DNA of 64,000 nucleotides, from the NCBI GenBank assembly GCA_963740765.1, contig CAVUFN010000010.1, positions 186,001 through 250,000 of the forward strand, written 5' to 3'. Numbering within the stretch: position 1 is the stretch's first letter; every line of letters begins with the position of its first letter. Positions 57,198 to 63,707 of the stretch are shown piece after piece. Position numbers and translations under genes: made by a program. The stretch comes from DATLGB01 sp963740765 (GTDB taxonomy: Bacteria > Actinomycetota > Thermoleophilia > Solirubrobacterales > Solirubrobacteraceae). The notes under the pieces were generated by a model, which was not told the DNA's origin, did not search any database, and was given only the letters and a program-made list of their open reading frames with translations.

Positions 57198-58304
57198 ATG
57201 GCCACCAACCACCTTCGCGAGATCGAGGCAGAGGGCCAGGCTGTCTGGCTCGACAACATCAGCCGGGCGCTGATCGAGGACGGCGACCTCGAGCGCCTCA
57301 TCCGGGAGGACGGCGTCAGCGGCGTCACCTCCAACCCGAGCATCTTCGAGAAGGCCTTCGGCGATTCCGACCGCTACGACGAGGCCATGAACGAGCTCGC
57401 CGAGCAGGGCAAGAACGCCCGCGAGATCTTCTTCGAGCTCGGCTTCCAGGACATCCGCGACGGGTGCGACCTGCTGCGCGACACCTTCGAGAAGACGGAG
57501 GGCAAGGACGGCTATGTGTCCTTCGAGCTCCCGCCCGAGCTCTCCGACGACGCCGATGGCTCGGTCGAGCAGGCCAAGCTGATCAAGGAGCGCATCGACC
57601 GCCCCAACGTCCTCATCAAGGTGCCGGGCACCGAGGCGGGCGTCAAGGCGTTCGAGGAGCTCACCGCTGCCGGCGTCAACGTCAACGTCACCCTGCTGTT
57701 CGACGTCAGGCGCTACGAGGAGGTCGCCGAGGCGTACATCAGCGGCCTGGAGCGGCGGGTGGCGAACGGCGAGCCGGTCGACCGCGCCTCGTCCGTCGCC
57801 AGCTTCTTCGTGTCGCGCGTGGACGGCAAGATCGACGACAAGCTCGACGAGCTCGGCCGCGAGGACCTCAAGGGCAAGGCCGCCGTCGCCAACGCGCGCA
57901 TCGCCTACGAGTCCTTCCAGCGCCTCTTCTCCGGCGAGCGCTGGGAGAAGCTCGCCGCCGAGGGCGCCGCCGTCCAGCGACCGCTGTGGGCGTCGACGTC
58001 GGTCAAGAACGACGCCTACCCCGACACGCTCTACGTGGACGAGCTGATCGGCCCGGACACCGTCAACACGATGCCCGACACCACCGTCGACGCCGCGCGC
58101 GACCACGGCACGGCCGCCCGCACCGTGGACAAGGACGTCGACGGCGCCCACGCGCTCATGGACGCGCTGCGCGAGGCAGGCGTCGACGTGGACGAGATCG
58201 TCGGTGTGACGCTCGTCGAGGAGGGCGTCGCCGCCTTCGCCAAGTCCTTCGACTCGATGATCGAGACCATCGAGAAGAAGGCGGGAGCCGTCACCGCCGG
58301 TTAG
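57198..58304 (+). CDS. tal: Transaldolase
   Basis: 368 residues, the long actinobacterial form. Transfers a dihydroxyacetone unit in the pentose phosphate pathway. VTSNPSIFEKAF near the N-terminus and the Schiff-base Lys270 in WASTSVKNDAYP are diagnostic; VLIKVPGTEAGVKAFEEL and NVTLLFDVRRYEEVAEAYI are conserved core segments. TAGTCT at 57186-57191 lies 6 nt from the ATG; it partly overlaps GGGTAG (57183-57188), a SigB/F-like -10 with GGCTTC 14 bases upstream (57163-57168). Its stop overlaps the convergent STAS gene by 4 bases. Confidence 0.95.
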   Translation: MATNHLREIEAEGQAVWLDNISRALIEDGDLERLIREDGVSGVTSNPSIFEKAFGDSDRYDEAMNELAEQGKNAREIFFELGFQDIRDGCDLLRDTFEKTEGKDGYVSFELPPELSDDADGSVEQAKLIKERIDRPNVLIKVPGTEAGVKAFEELTAAGVNVNVTLLFDVRRYEEVAEAYISGLERRVANGEPVDRASSVASFFVSRVDGKIDDKLDELGREDLKGKAAVANARIAYESFQRLFSGERWEKLAAEGAAVQRPLWASTSVKNDAYPDTLYVDELIGPDTVNTMPDTTVDAARDHGTAARTVDKDVDGAHALMDALREAGVDVDEIVGVTLVEEGVAAFAKSFDSMIETIEKKAGAVTAG

Positions 58305-58687
58305 GCGGCGGCTTCGGCTTCAGGCAAAGGGCGCTCGTCGTCACCCGCGGCGAGCGCTTCCTCGCGGGTGCCGACGACCGTCAGCACCGCGTCCAGTCCC
58401 GTGATCGCGAAGGTCTTGCGCACCTCTGGGACGTCGCACGCGATGATCAGCCGACCGTCGCGCAGGTTCAGCCGGCGGTGCGCCGAGATCAGCACCCCGA
58501 GGCTGGAGGAGTCGATGAAGGTGGCGGCGGCGAGGTCGATCACCACGGTGTCGCGACCCGCGTCGATGGCGCCGGCGATCAGCGCCTTGAACTCGGGGGC
58601 CGTGAAGATGTCGATCTCGCCGCGGACGGCCACCACGTGCGTGGCGTCGTCGACCGGTTCGTCCCACGCGGAGAAGTCCACTGCCAT
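58301..58687 (-). CDS. Anti-sigma factor antagonist (STAS domain)
   Basis: 128 residues. SpoIIAA/RsbV-like: an N-terminal strand set (HVVAVRGEIDIFTAPEFKAL) and the phosphorylation loop TFIDSSSLGVLI with Ser60 or Ser61 as the expected site. When unphosphorylated it would bind the anti-sigma kinase and free the sigma factor. It is the third gene of a leftward operon (rsbW-like, degenerate paralogue, this gene), with a 12-base gap from the second. The last 20 residues are an acidic tail. Confidence 0.92.
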   Translation of the reverse strand: MAVDFSAWDEPVDDATHVVAVRGEIDIFTAPEFKALIAGAIDAGRDTVVIDLAAATFIDSSSLGVLISAHRRLNLRDGRLIIACDVPEVRKTFAITGLDAVLTVVGTREEALAAGDDERPLPEAEAAA

Positions 58688-58699
58688 TGTGCGGCTGCT

Positions 58700-59101
58700 C
58701 TACCCGGCGGCGGACACACACACACGCAGGTACTCGTCCGCGTCTGCCGTGTCGACCTGCACCTCGTCGGCGACCTTCAGGATGACGCTCCCGAGGTCCG
58801 GGGCCTCCTCGAGCAGCGCCTGGGCACCGCCGGTCATCAGCGGGCCGACCCGCATCCACAGCGTCCCCGGGCTCGGCGACAGCTGGACCTGGACGGACTG
58901 GGCCGCGTACGGGCCGGCGCGCTGGGCGATCACGTCGGCGACGAGCACCGCATCGTCGAGCTTGTCCAGGGGCAGGTTGGCGCGCGCGGCCAGCATCCCC
59001 ACGACCCGGCGCAGGACGGGACCGACGAGCGGCCCGGGGGTGACGGCGATATCGGTCGCATCGTCGACCCTGGGCTCGGTGGATGAGGCGGCGTCGCTCA
59101 C
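58700..59101 (-). CDS. Degenerate RsbW-like protein (apparent pseudokinase)
   Basis: 133 residues. Its pattern lines up along its length with the neighbouring RsbW-like protein: PVLRRVVGMLAARANLPLDK matches the VRQVIGSVAESLGFPVAR helix and VILKVADEVQVDTADADEYL matches the last strands. But the N box (TEACTNVVRHAY in the neighbour) has become VADVIAQRAGPYA, without the Mg-binding Asn, and the Gly-rich ATP lid is lost. It therefore should not bind ATP as a kinase. It may compete for the sigma factor or the STAS proteins, or form a heterodimer. 12 bases separate it from each operon neighbour. Confidence 0.72.
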   Translation of the reverse strand: MSDAASSTEPRVDDATDIAVTPGPLVGPVLRRVVGMLAARANLPLDKLDDAVLVADVIAQRAGPYAAQSVQVQLSPSPGTLWMRVGPLMTGGAQALLEEAPDLGSVILKVADEVQVDTADADEYLRVCVSAAG

Positions 59102-59113
59102 GGGTCGAGAAAC

Positions 59114-59545
59114 CTACTCCGCGCGCGCGAACGACAACCGGACGGTGGTGCCGCGGCCCTCGGTGTCTCCGAACTCGACGCTGGCGGCCAGGGCAGCCAT
59201 GAGGGGAAGGCCGAGACCGCTGGGCCCGCCGTCGATGCGCGGGCGCAGGCCGCGGCCGTGGTCGGCGACGGTCACGGTGAGGCCGTCCGACCCGGCGGTC
59301 GCGGCCACCTCGAGACGCCCGGGCGCGCCGCCGTACGCGTGGCGGACGACGTTGGTGCATGCCTCGGTGACCGCGAGGCGCATGTCCTCGACCCTGGCGA
59401 CGGGAAAGCCGAGCGACTCCGCGACCGACCCGATGACCTGGCGCACGAGCACCACCTGCTCGGCGAGCGCGGTCAAGCTCAGTTGGACGTCGCACGGATT
59501 TGCGGCCGCTGACGGCCCGTCGATGAGGGCGGGTCCGTTCCGCAT
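59114..59545 (-). CDS. Anti-sigma factor, RsbW-like serine kinase
   Basis: 143 residues from ATG 59545 (a TTG two codons earlier is unlikely). GHKL ATPase fold: helix DMRLAVTEACTNVVRHAYGG carries the N box, ADHGRGLRP is the G1 box and GPSGLGLPLM the lid Gly motif, with GRGTTVRLSF closing the domain. In partner switching it binds SigF-type sigma factors and phosphorylates STAS antagonists. The likely client is the sigma factor encoded at 60.8 kb. A SigB/F-like promoter lies directly upstream, so feedback control is expected. Confidence 0.92.
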   Translation of the reverse strand: MRNGPALIDGPSAAANPCDVQLSLTALAEQVVLVRQVIGSVAESLGFPVARVEDMRLAVTEACTNVVRHAYGGAPGRLEVAATAGSDGLTVTVADHGRGLRPRIDGGPSGLGLPLMAALAASVEFGDTEGRGTTVRLSFARAE

Positions 59546-59560
59546 GGTCAAAATGCTCGC

Positions 59561-59586
59561 CTACCCGTGACAATGGGCCTTTGAAC
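59561..59586 (-). promoter_or_regulatory. SigB/F-type promoter before the anti-sigma operon
   Basis: On the minus strand GTTCAA (59586-59581), a 14-base spacer, and GGGTAG (59566-59561), close to the GTTTAA-N14-GGGTAT consensus of SigB/SigF-family factors. The predicted start of transcription, near 59554, is about 9 bases before the rsbW-like ATG. Confidence 0.6.
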
Positions 59587-59674
59587 GACACTTTGGCCGT
59601 GCGCGGACGCACGTTTGACGGTCGGATGACACCCCTGGATAACGCCAGCGGAAGGGCTACAGTCCGCGCTCGCG

Positions 59675-60034
59675 ATGACCCAGCACGCCGAGCCGTCGAT
59701 CGAGCGCGTCACTCCGCCGCCTGCAGAAGGTGTCGTCGTGCTCGCGTTCACCGGCGAGCTCGACCTCGCCGTCCACGGGCGCTTCGCGGCGGTCGTCGAC
59801 GAGGTGGTGGCCGAGTCGCCCCGCGCCGTCGTCGCCGACCTCGCCGGGTCGGAGTTCATGGACTCCACGATGCTGCGGGAGCTGCTGCGGGCACATTCCG
59901 CGCTCCAGGACGCCGGTTCGACGCTGGTGGTCGCCGGTTCGCAGCCGCCCGTCCGGCGCCTGCTCGAACTGACCGGCACGGACGAGATGCTCGCCCTCGC
60001 GGAATCCCGCGAAGCCGCACTCGCCGGCCTCTAA
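59675..60034 (+). CDS. Anti-sigma factor antagonist (STAS domain), second copy
   Basis: 119 residues. Strands GVVVLAFTGELDLAVHGRFA and the loop SEFMDSTMLRELL with Ser64 at the expected phosphorylation site. It is transcribed rightward, opposite to the other stress genes, from its own probable leaderless promoter (TACAGT at 59658-59663, 11 nt from the ATG). It converges on the sigma factor gene with a 4-base overlap. Having two antagonists suggests two separate inputs to one anti-sigma factor. Confidence 0.9.
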   Translation: MTQHAEPSIERVTPPPAEGVVVLAFTGELDLAVHGRFAAVVDEVVAESPRAVVADLAGSEFMDSTMLRELLRAHSALQDAGSTLVVAGSQPPVRRLLELTGTDEMLALAESREAALAGL

Positions 60035-60852
60035 GCCGCCGTCTGCGCGGAGTCGTGGAGCTCGTCGATGGTCCGGCGCAGCAGTCGTGACACGTGCATC
60101 TGGGAGATGCCGAGCTCCGCGCCGATCTCCGACTGGGTGAGGTCGCCGCTGAAGCGCAGCGCGAGAATGCGCCGCTCGCGCTCGGGCAGGTCCTTGACGA
60201 GCCGGCCGATGGTGACCGCCTCCTCCGTGCGCTCGTAGCCCGGGTCGAGGCCGCCAATGCGGGCCATCGGCGTGTCGTCTTCGTCCTCGCCGGCCGCGGA
60301 CGGGCGGTCGAGGGAGGCGGGGCGCATCGCGCGCAGCGCCTCGCGGGCCTCGAGGATGTCCTCGACGTCGCGGTCAAGACGCTCAGCGAGCTGCTCGGGC
60401 GTGGGCGGCTTGCCCAGCTCGGTGTTCATCACGTCGGCCTTGCGCTGGACGGCGAGAGCGAGCTCCTGCAGGTCGCGCGGGACGCGGATCGCCCAGCCCT
60501 TGTCGCGGAAGTGGCGGCGCAGCTCGCCGACGATGGTCGGGACGGCGAAGGACGCGAACGCGGAGCCACGGTCGGGGTCGTAGCCCTTGACCGCCTTGAG
60601 CAGACCGAGCGCGGCGACCTGCTCGAGGTCCTCCAGCGGCTCCTCGCCCCGGTGGTAGCGGCGGGCGAGGCTCTTGGCCAGCGGCATGAAGGCCTCGACG
60701 GTCTGCGCGCGCACGCGCGGATCCGAGTCCGTCTGGGCCCGCCGGATCAGCTCACGGTCCTCCGCGTCGCGAGCGGCGCGCTTGGAGCCGTTGGCGGCGT
60801 GTAGCCGGCCACGGCGCACTGGTGCAAGTACAGCAGGCGTCGTCGAAGACAT
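60031..60852 (-). CDS. SigF/SigB-family sigma factor of the partner-switching module
   Basis: 273 residues from ATG 60852, which has a strong ribosome binding site (AGAAGGAG); an earlier ATG at 60879 lacks one. Region 2 (EPLEDLEQVAALGLLKAVKG and SAFASFAVPTIVGELRRHFR) and region 4 (LPERERRILALRFSGDLTQS then ISQMHVSRLLRRT). It is paralogous to the factor at 45.8 kb. Its leader contains a 9-bp inverted repeat (60886-60905), and a SigB/F-like promoter lies about 120 bases upstream, so it may activate itself. Confidence 0.93.
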   Translation of the reverse strand: MSSTTPAVLAPVRRGRLHAANGSKRAARDAEDRELIRRAQTDSDPRVRAQTVEAFMPLAKSLARRYHRGEEPLEDLEQVAALGLLKAVKGYDPDRGSAFASFAVPTIVGELRRHFRDKGWAIRVPRDLQELALAVQRKADVMNTELGKPPTPEQLAERLDRDVEDILEAREALRAMRPASLDRPSAAGEDEDDTPMARIGGLDPGYERTEEAVTIGRLVKDLPERERRILALRFSGDLTQSEIGAELGISQMHVSRLLRRTIDELHDSAQTAA

Positions 60853-60885
60853 AGAAGCTCCTTCTGAAGGTCGGATCACTGTGAA

Positions 60886-60905
60886 GCGAATGGCGGGCCA
60901 TTCGC
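60886..60905. promoter_or_regulatory. 9-bp inverted repeat in the sigma factor leader
   Basis: GCGAATGGC (60886-60894) and GCCATTCGC (60897-60905), perfect arms with a 2-base spacer, 34 bases before the sigma factor ATG. It could be an operator for a dimeric regulator or a hairpin in the leader. Confidence 0.5.
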
Positions 60906-60976
60906 GATGGTGTGAAAAGGCCTTCCCGACCTCCCCCCCGAGGGCCGTCAGGTGCGTCCTGTTCGGTAGCCCGATG

Positions 60977-61002
60977 ATCCCCGCAAACGTTCGCTGTCAA
61001 AC
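60977..61002 (-). promoter_or_regulatory. SigB/F-like promoter for the sigma factor gene
   Basis: On the minus strand GTTTGA (61002-60997), 14-base spacer, GGGGAT (60982-60977), one mismatch from the GGGTAT form. It would give a leader of about 118 bases holding the inverted repeat at 60886-60905. Confidence 0.5.
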
Positions 61003-61015
61003 GTCGGTCTGTAGC

Positions 61016-61216
61016 TCAGTCAGCTTCGATCGTCGTCTCCGCCTCGGCCTCGCCGCCGATCGGGTCGCGCTTGTAGCGGCCGCCGCCCGGCTCGACCGGG
61101 CCGGGGCCGTCCTCGGGCCCGCTCTCCGTCGAGGAGGAGTGCTCCTTGGTGTCCCCCGTCGGCGTGGGATCGTCGGAATCGGGGTCGGCCGGTGTGGCCT
61201 GGTCGTCGTCGGTCAT
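61016..61216 (-). CDS. Small acidic hypothetical protein
   Basis: 66 residues from ATG 61216 (MTDDDQATPADPDSDDPTPT), rich in Asp, Glu, Pro, Ser and Thr and without hydrophobic segments, so probably disordered. A GGGTAG hexamer lies 10 bases upstream, with a weak GTTGTC 15 bases beyond, so it may belong to the stress regulon. Not a recognised family; function unknown. Confidence 0.5.
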   Translation of the reverse strand: MTDDDQATPADPDSDDPTPTGDTKEHSSSTESGPEDGPGPVEPGGGRYKRDPIGGEAEAETTIEAD

Positions 61217-61226
61217 GACGGGGGGA

Positions 61227-61253
61227 CTACCCGGATGTCCCGGTGCTGACAAC
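61227..61253 (-). promoter_or_regulatory. Weak SigB/F-like promoter
   Basis: On the minus strand GTTGTC (61253-61248), 15 bases, GGGTAG (61232-61227), ending 10 bases before the ATG of the small acidic gene. The -35 match is poor, so this is only suggestive. Confidence 0.35.
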
Positions 61254-61316
61254 GGCGGTTTCCGCCCCTGACCCGGGGGCAGGCCGGAGTCAACCCAGCG
61301 CATGATGCGCTGAGCA

Positions 61317-61349
61317 GGCGCCCCGCCGTTCCCCCGGCGGCGAGGCGCC
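61317..61349 (-). terminator. Strong GC hairpin after the ferritin-like gene
   Basis: GGCGCCCCGCCG (61317-61328) pairs with CGGCGG and GGCGCC (61335-61349, with a 3-base CGA bulge): a 12-bp stem with a 6-base loop. It lies 45 bases past the ferritin-like stop on the minus strand, inside a 178-base gap that otherwise contains no gene. No T-run, as is common for terminators in GC-rich actinobacteria. Confidence 0.5.
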
Positions 61350-61394
61350 AACCGAGCGACCCGGCGCGAGGATGCGTCGGGTCGTTCCGCTTCC

Positions 61395-61904
61395 TCAGGC
61401 GAGGCCCTCGGCCTCGTACTCGCGCAGGTAGCCCTCGAACAGCCGGCGGTGACCCTCCTCGTCGTGGAGGATCGCGATGACCATGTCGTTGGTCACGGGG
61501 TCGAGGCCCTCGGTGAACTCGATGATCTGGTTGTAGAACTCGATCGCGCCGGTCTCGGCCTCGATCACGCCCTTGATGACGTGGACGACGTCCGTCTGAT
61601 GCTCGGGCGGCTGCAGGTAGCTCTGCTCGGCCTGGAACTCCAGGGAGCCGGGGACGACGCCGTAGAGGTCCTTGATGCGCTGGGCGAACTCCTGCGCGTG
61701 GCCGAGCTCCTCCTGGATGTCCTTCTGGAGGGACTCGATGATCTCCTGCGCGCGCACGCCGTCGGGGTTGATCGAGTTCGCGATGTAGCTCATCACCGTC
61801 TCGATCTCCATCCAGTACGCCCTCTTGAGCATCTCGACGAGCTCGTCGCGTTTCGCCCGGTTGTCGTCGGACAGGATGCCCGTGCTCGCGTTCCTCGTTG
61901 CCAT
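61395..61904 (-). CDS. Ferritin-like di-iron protein
   Basis: 169 residues forming a four-helix bundle. Iron-ligand pattern: Glu in AYWMEIETVMSYIANS, ExxH in QEELGHAQEFAQR, Glu in IEAETGAIEFYNQI, and ExxH in LHDEEGHRRLFEG, the E/ExxH/E/ExxH arrangement of bacterioferritin- and rubrerythrin-like domains. No haem Met or rubredoxin part is present. Likely oxidises or stores iron, or removes peroxide, in the cytoplasm. A SigB/F-like promoter is directly upstream, fitting a stress role. Confidence 0.85.
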   Translation of the reverse strand: MATRNASTGILSDDNRAKRDELVEMLKRAYWMEIETVMSYIANSINPDGVRAQEIIESLQKDIQEELGHAQEFAQRIKDLYGVVPGSLEFQAEQSYLQPPEHQTDVVHVIKGVIEAETGAIEFYNQIIEFTEGLDPVTNDMVIAILHDEEGHRRLFEGYLREYEAEGLA

Positions 61905-61945
61905 GCTGGGAGTGCCTTTCGGTCGTTAAGCGTTCTGCGTTCGCG

Positions 61946-61972
61946 TTACCCGGACCGCCCCGGCGGGAAAGC
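61946..61972 (-). promoter_or_regulatory. SigB/F-type promoter before the ferritin-like gene
   Basis: On the minus strand GCTTTC (61972-61967), 15-base spacer, GGGTAA (61951-61946). The -10 is an exact SigF-type hexamer; the -35 shares the CTTT core. Transcription would start about 35 bases before the ATG. Confidence 0.5.
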
Positions 61973-61980
61973 CTAAAGAG

Positions 61981-62829
61981 GTGATGAGGGCGGCCCACGA
62001 CAGCGCAGACGACGCAACGCTCCAGGCCTTCCTGGAGCGGATCGGGACGTACCGCCTGCTCCGGCCCCACGAGGAGCTGGAGCTGGCCCAGCGCATCGAG
62101 CGCGGGGACCTCGCCGCGAAGGACCGGATGGTGTGCGCGAACCTGCGCCTCGTCGTCTCCGTGGCGCGGCAGTACTCGGGTCCCGGCCTGCCGTTCCTCG
62201 AGCTCGTGCAGGAGGGCATGTTCGGCCTGATCCGCGCCGTCGAGAAGTTCGACTTCCGCAAAGGCTTCCGCTTCTCCACCTACGCCACTTGGTGGATCCG
62301 CCAGTCCGTCGAGCGCGCCCGCGACGGCAAAGCGGACACGATCCGCCTGCCCGTCGGCGTCGTGCGCCGCCGGCGCCGGATGGCCCGCATCCGCGAGCGC
62401 CTCGCCGCGGAGCTGGACCGCACCCCGACCGACGCCGAGGTCGCTGCCGCGGCGGAGCTGTCGCTGGACGATCTGCTGCGGCTCGAGGACATCGCCCACA
62501 CCGTCGCCTCGCTGGACAAGCCGATCGGGCTCGACGGGGACGACGTCACCTTCGGCGAGCTGCTCGCCGACGACGGCCCGTCACCGTTCGACCTGGCCGA
62601 CGAGACGGCTCGCGCGGCCGCGCTCCTCAGCGCGGTGGACGACCTGCCCCCGCGCGAGCGGCACGTGCTGTGGATGCGCTTCGGCCTGTCGGGCGGGGAA
62701 CCCGAGCCGCTGCGCGTGGTCGGCAACCGCCTCGGCCTCACGCCGGAGCGCGTCCGCCAGATCGAGCGCGCGGCGCTGGCCCGCCTCGGGCAGCACGACG
62801 CGATCGTCGCACTGCGCGACGCCGCCTGA
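61981..62829 (+). CDS. RpoD-like sigma factor without region 1.1
   Basis: 282 residues from GTG 61981 or ATG 61984 (AAAGAGG lies just upstream). Region 1.2 (DATLQAFLERIGTYRLLRPH), region 2 (LRLVVSVARQYSGPGLPFLE and FRFSTYATWWIRQSV), region 3 and region 4 (LPPRERHVLWMRFGL, then LGLTPERVRQIERAALARLG). It keeps the standard RpoD recognition helix, unlike the factor at 55.5 kb. Its short N-terminus marks it as a group 2 (RpoS/HrdB-paralogue type) factor. Divergent from the ferritin-like gene. Confidence 0.9.
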   Translation: MMRAAHDSADDATLQAFLERIGTYRLLRPHEELELAQRIERGDLAAKDRMVCANLRLVVSVARQYSGPGLPFLELVQEGMFGLIRAVEKFDFRKGFRFSTYATWWIRQSVERARDGKADTIRLPVGVVRRRRRMARIRERLAAELDRTPTDAEVAAAAELSLDDLLRLEDIAHTVASLDKPIGLDGDDVTFGELLADDGPSPFDLADETARAAALLSAVDDLPPRERHVLWMRFGLSGGEPEPLRVVGNRLGLTPERVRQIERAALARLGQHDAIVALRDAA

Positions 62830-62860
62830 GCGCGCTGACGCATCGATTACGCTGACGCCG

Positions 62861-63454
62861 GTGAGGGACGCGTTCAAACGACTTCAACGGACCACGATCG
62901 GTCGGGTCCGCGGCCAGCCGAGCATCCACCGGCTGGTCGAGCAGGGGATGCGGCTCGGCGTCAAGCCGCACATCGCCAGCCCGGTCTACATCGACGGGCT
63001 CTACCCGTGGTTGATCACCATCGGCGACTACGTGACGCTCGGCCCGTACGCCTCCGTCATCACCCACGACTCGAGCCTCCACCACCACACGGGAACGACG
63101 CGGCTCGGGCGGGTGGACATCGGTGATCGCGTCTACGTCGGCGTGGGGGCGATCCTGCTGCCCGGGACCGTCATCGGGGAGGACTCGGTGGTCGGCGCGG
63201 GCGCGGTCGTGCACGGTGAGGTGCCCCCCGGCTCGCTGGTGAGCGGCAATCCCGGCCAGGTCTCGCCCATCAAGGCCGTGGCCGCCTGGTACCGCGCCAG
63301 CGCCGCGCGGTCGCCGAACTGGTCCGGTCGCGACGTGGCCCTCACCGAGGCGGAGAAGCACGAGCAGCGCGAGGCGCTGGCCGGCGGGGCGGCCGCGTAC
63401 GTCCCGGCTCAGATCACACCGGGGAGTCCCTTCGAGCAGCGGCAGCGCCGGTAG
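62861..63454 (+). CDS. Left-handed beta-helix acyltransferase
   Basis: 197 residues from GTG 62861, with TACGCT at 62848-62853, 7 nt upstream. Hexapeptide repeats such as ITIGDYVTLGPYASVITHD, IGDRVYVGVGAILLPGTVIG and SVVGAGAVVHGEVPPGSLVS fold into a beta-helix; the His in the loop before the second set is the expected base. It is of the maltose/galactoside acetyltransferase type, acting on sugars or other acceptors. Followed within 10 bases by an acyl carrier protein gene, so its donor may be an acyl-ACP. Confidence 0.85.
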   Translation: MRDAFKRLQRTTIGRVRGQPSIHRLVEQGMRLGVKPHIASPVYIDGLYPWLITIGDYVTLGPYASVITHDSSLHHHTGTTRLGRVDIGDRVYVGVGAILLPGTVIGEDSVVGAGAVVHGEVPPGSLVSGNPGQVSPIKAVAAWYRASAARSPNWSGRDVALTEAEKHEQREALAGGAAAYVPAQITPGSPFEQRQRR

Positions 63455-63464
63455 GGTGCCCGAC

Positions 63465-63701
63465 ATGGCGCTCAGCGGCCTGTCCGAGGCCTTCACCGAG
63501 GCGCTCGACCTGCCGCCGGACACCGACGTCGAGGCGCTCGAGATCGGCAAGGACCCACGCTGGGACTCGCTCGGTCACATGGCCTTGGTCGCCGAGCTCG
63601 AGGACCGGTTCGGGATCGTGCTCGACACGGACGACGTCGTCGGCATGACGAGCTACGCGACCTCGCTCGAGATCCTGCGCCGGCACGGTGTCGGCGCCTG
63701 A
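63465..63701 (+). CDS. Acyl carrier protein
   Basis: 78 residues from ATG 63465; TAGGGT (63452-63457) is 7 nt upstream. A four-helix carrier domain with the phosphopantetheine serine in WDSLGHMALVAEL, and acidic helix 2 surface (LEDRFGIVL). It is a dedicated carrier, not the fatty-acid synthase one, given its divergence and setting. It should shuttle an acyl or aminoacyl group from the ligase that follows to the acyltransferase before it. Confidence 0.85.
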   Translation: MALSGLSEAFTEALDLPPDTDVEALEIGKDPRWDSLGHMALVAELEDRFGIVLDTDDVVGMTSYATSLEILRRHGVGA

Positions 63702-63707
63702 GCCGCG

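Noticed and set aside
59613..59645. GTTTGA and GGATAA before the second STAS gene as a SigB/F promoter
   Set aside because: The spacer is 18 bases, too long for this promoter class; a TACAGT element nearer the ATG fits better.
61005..61020. GTCTGTAGCTCAGT resembling the start of a tRNA gene
   Set aside because: No acceptor stem, anticodon arm or T-arm sequence follows; it lies at the end of the small acidic protein gene.
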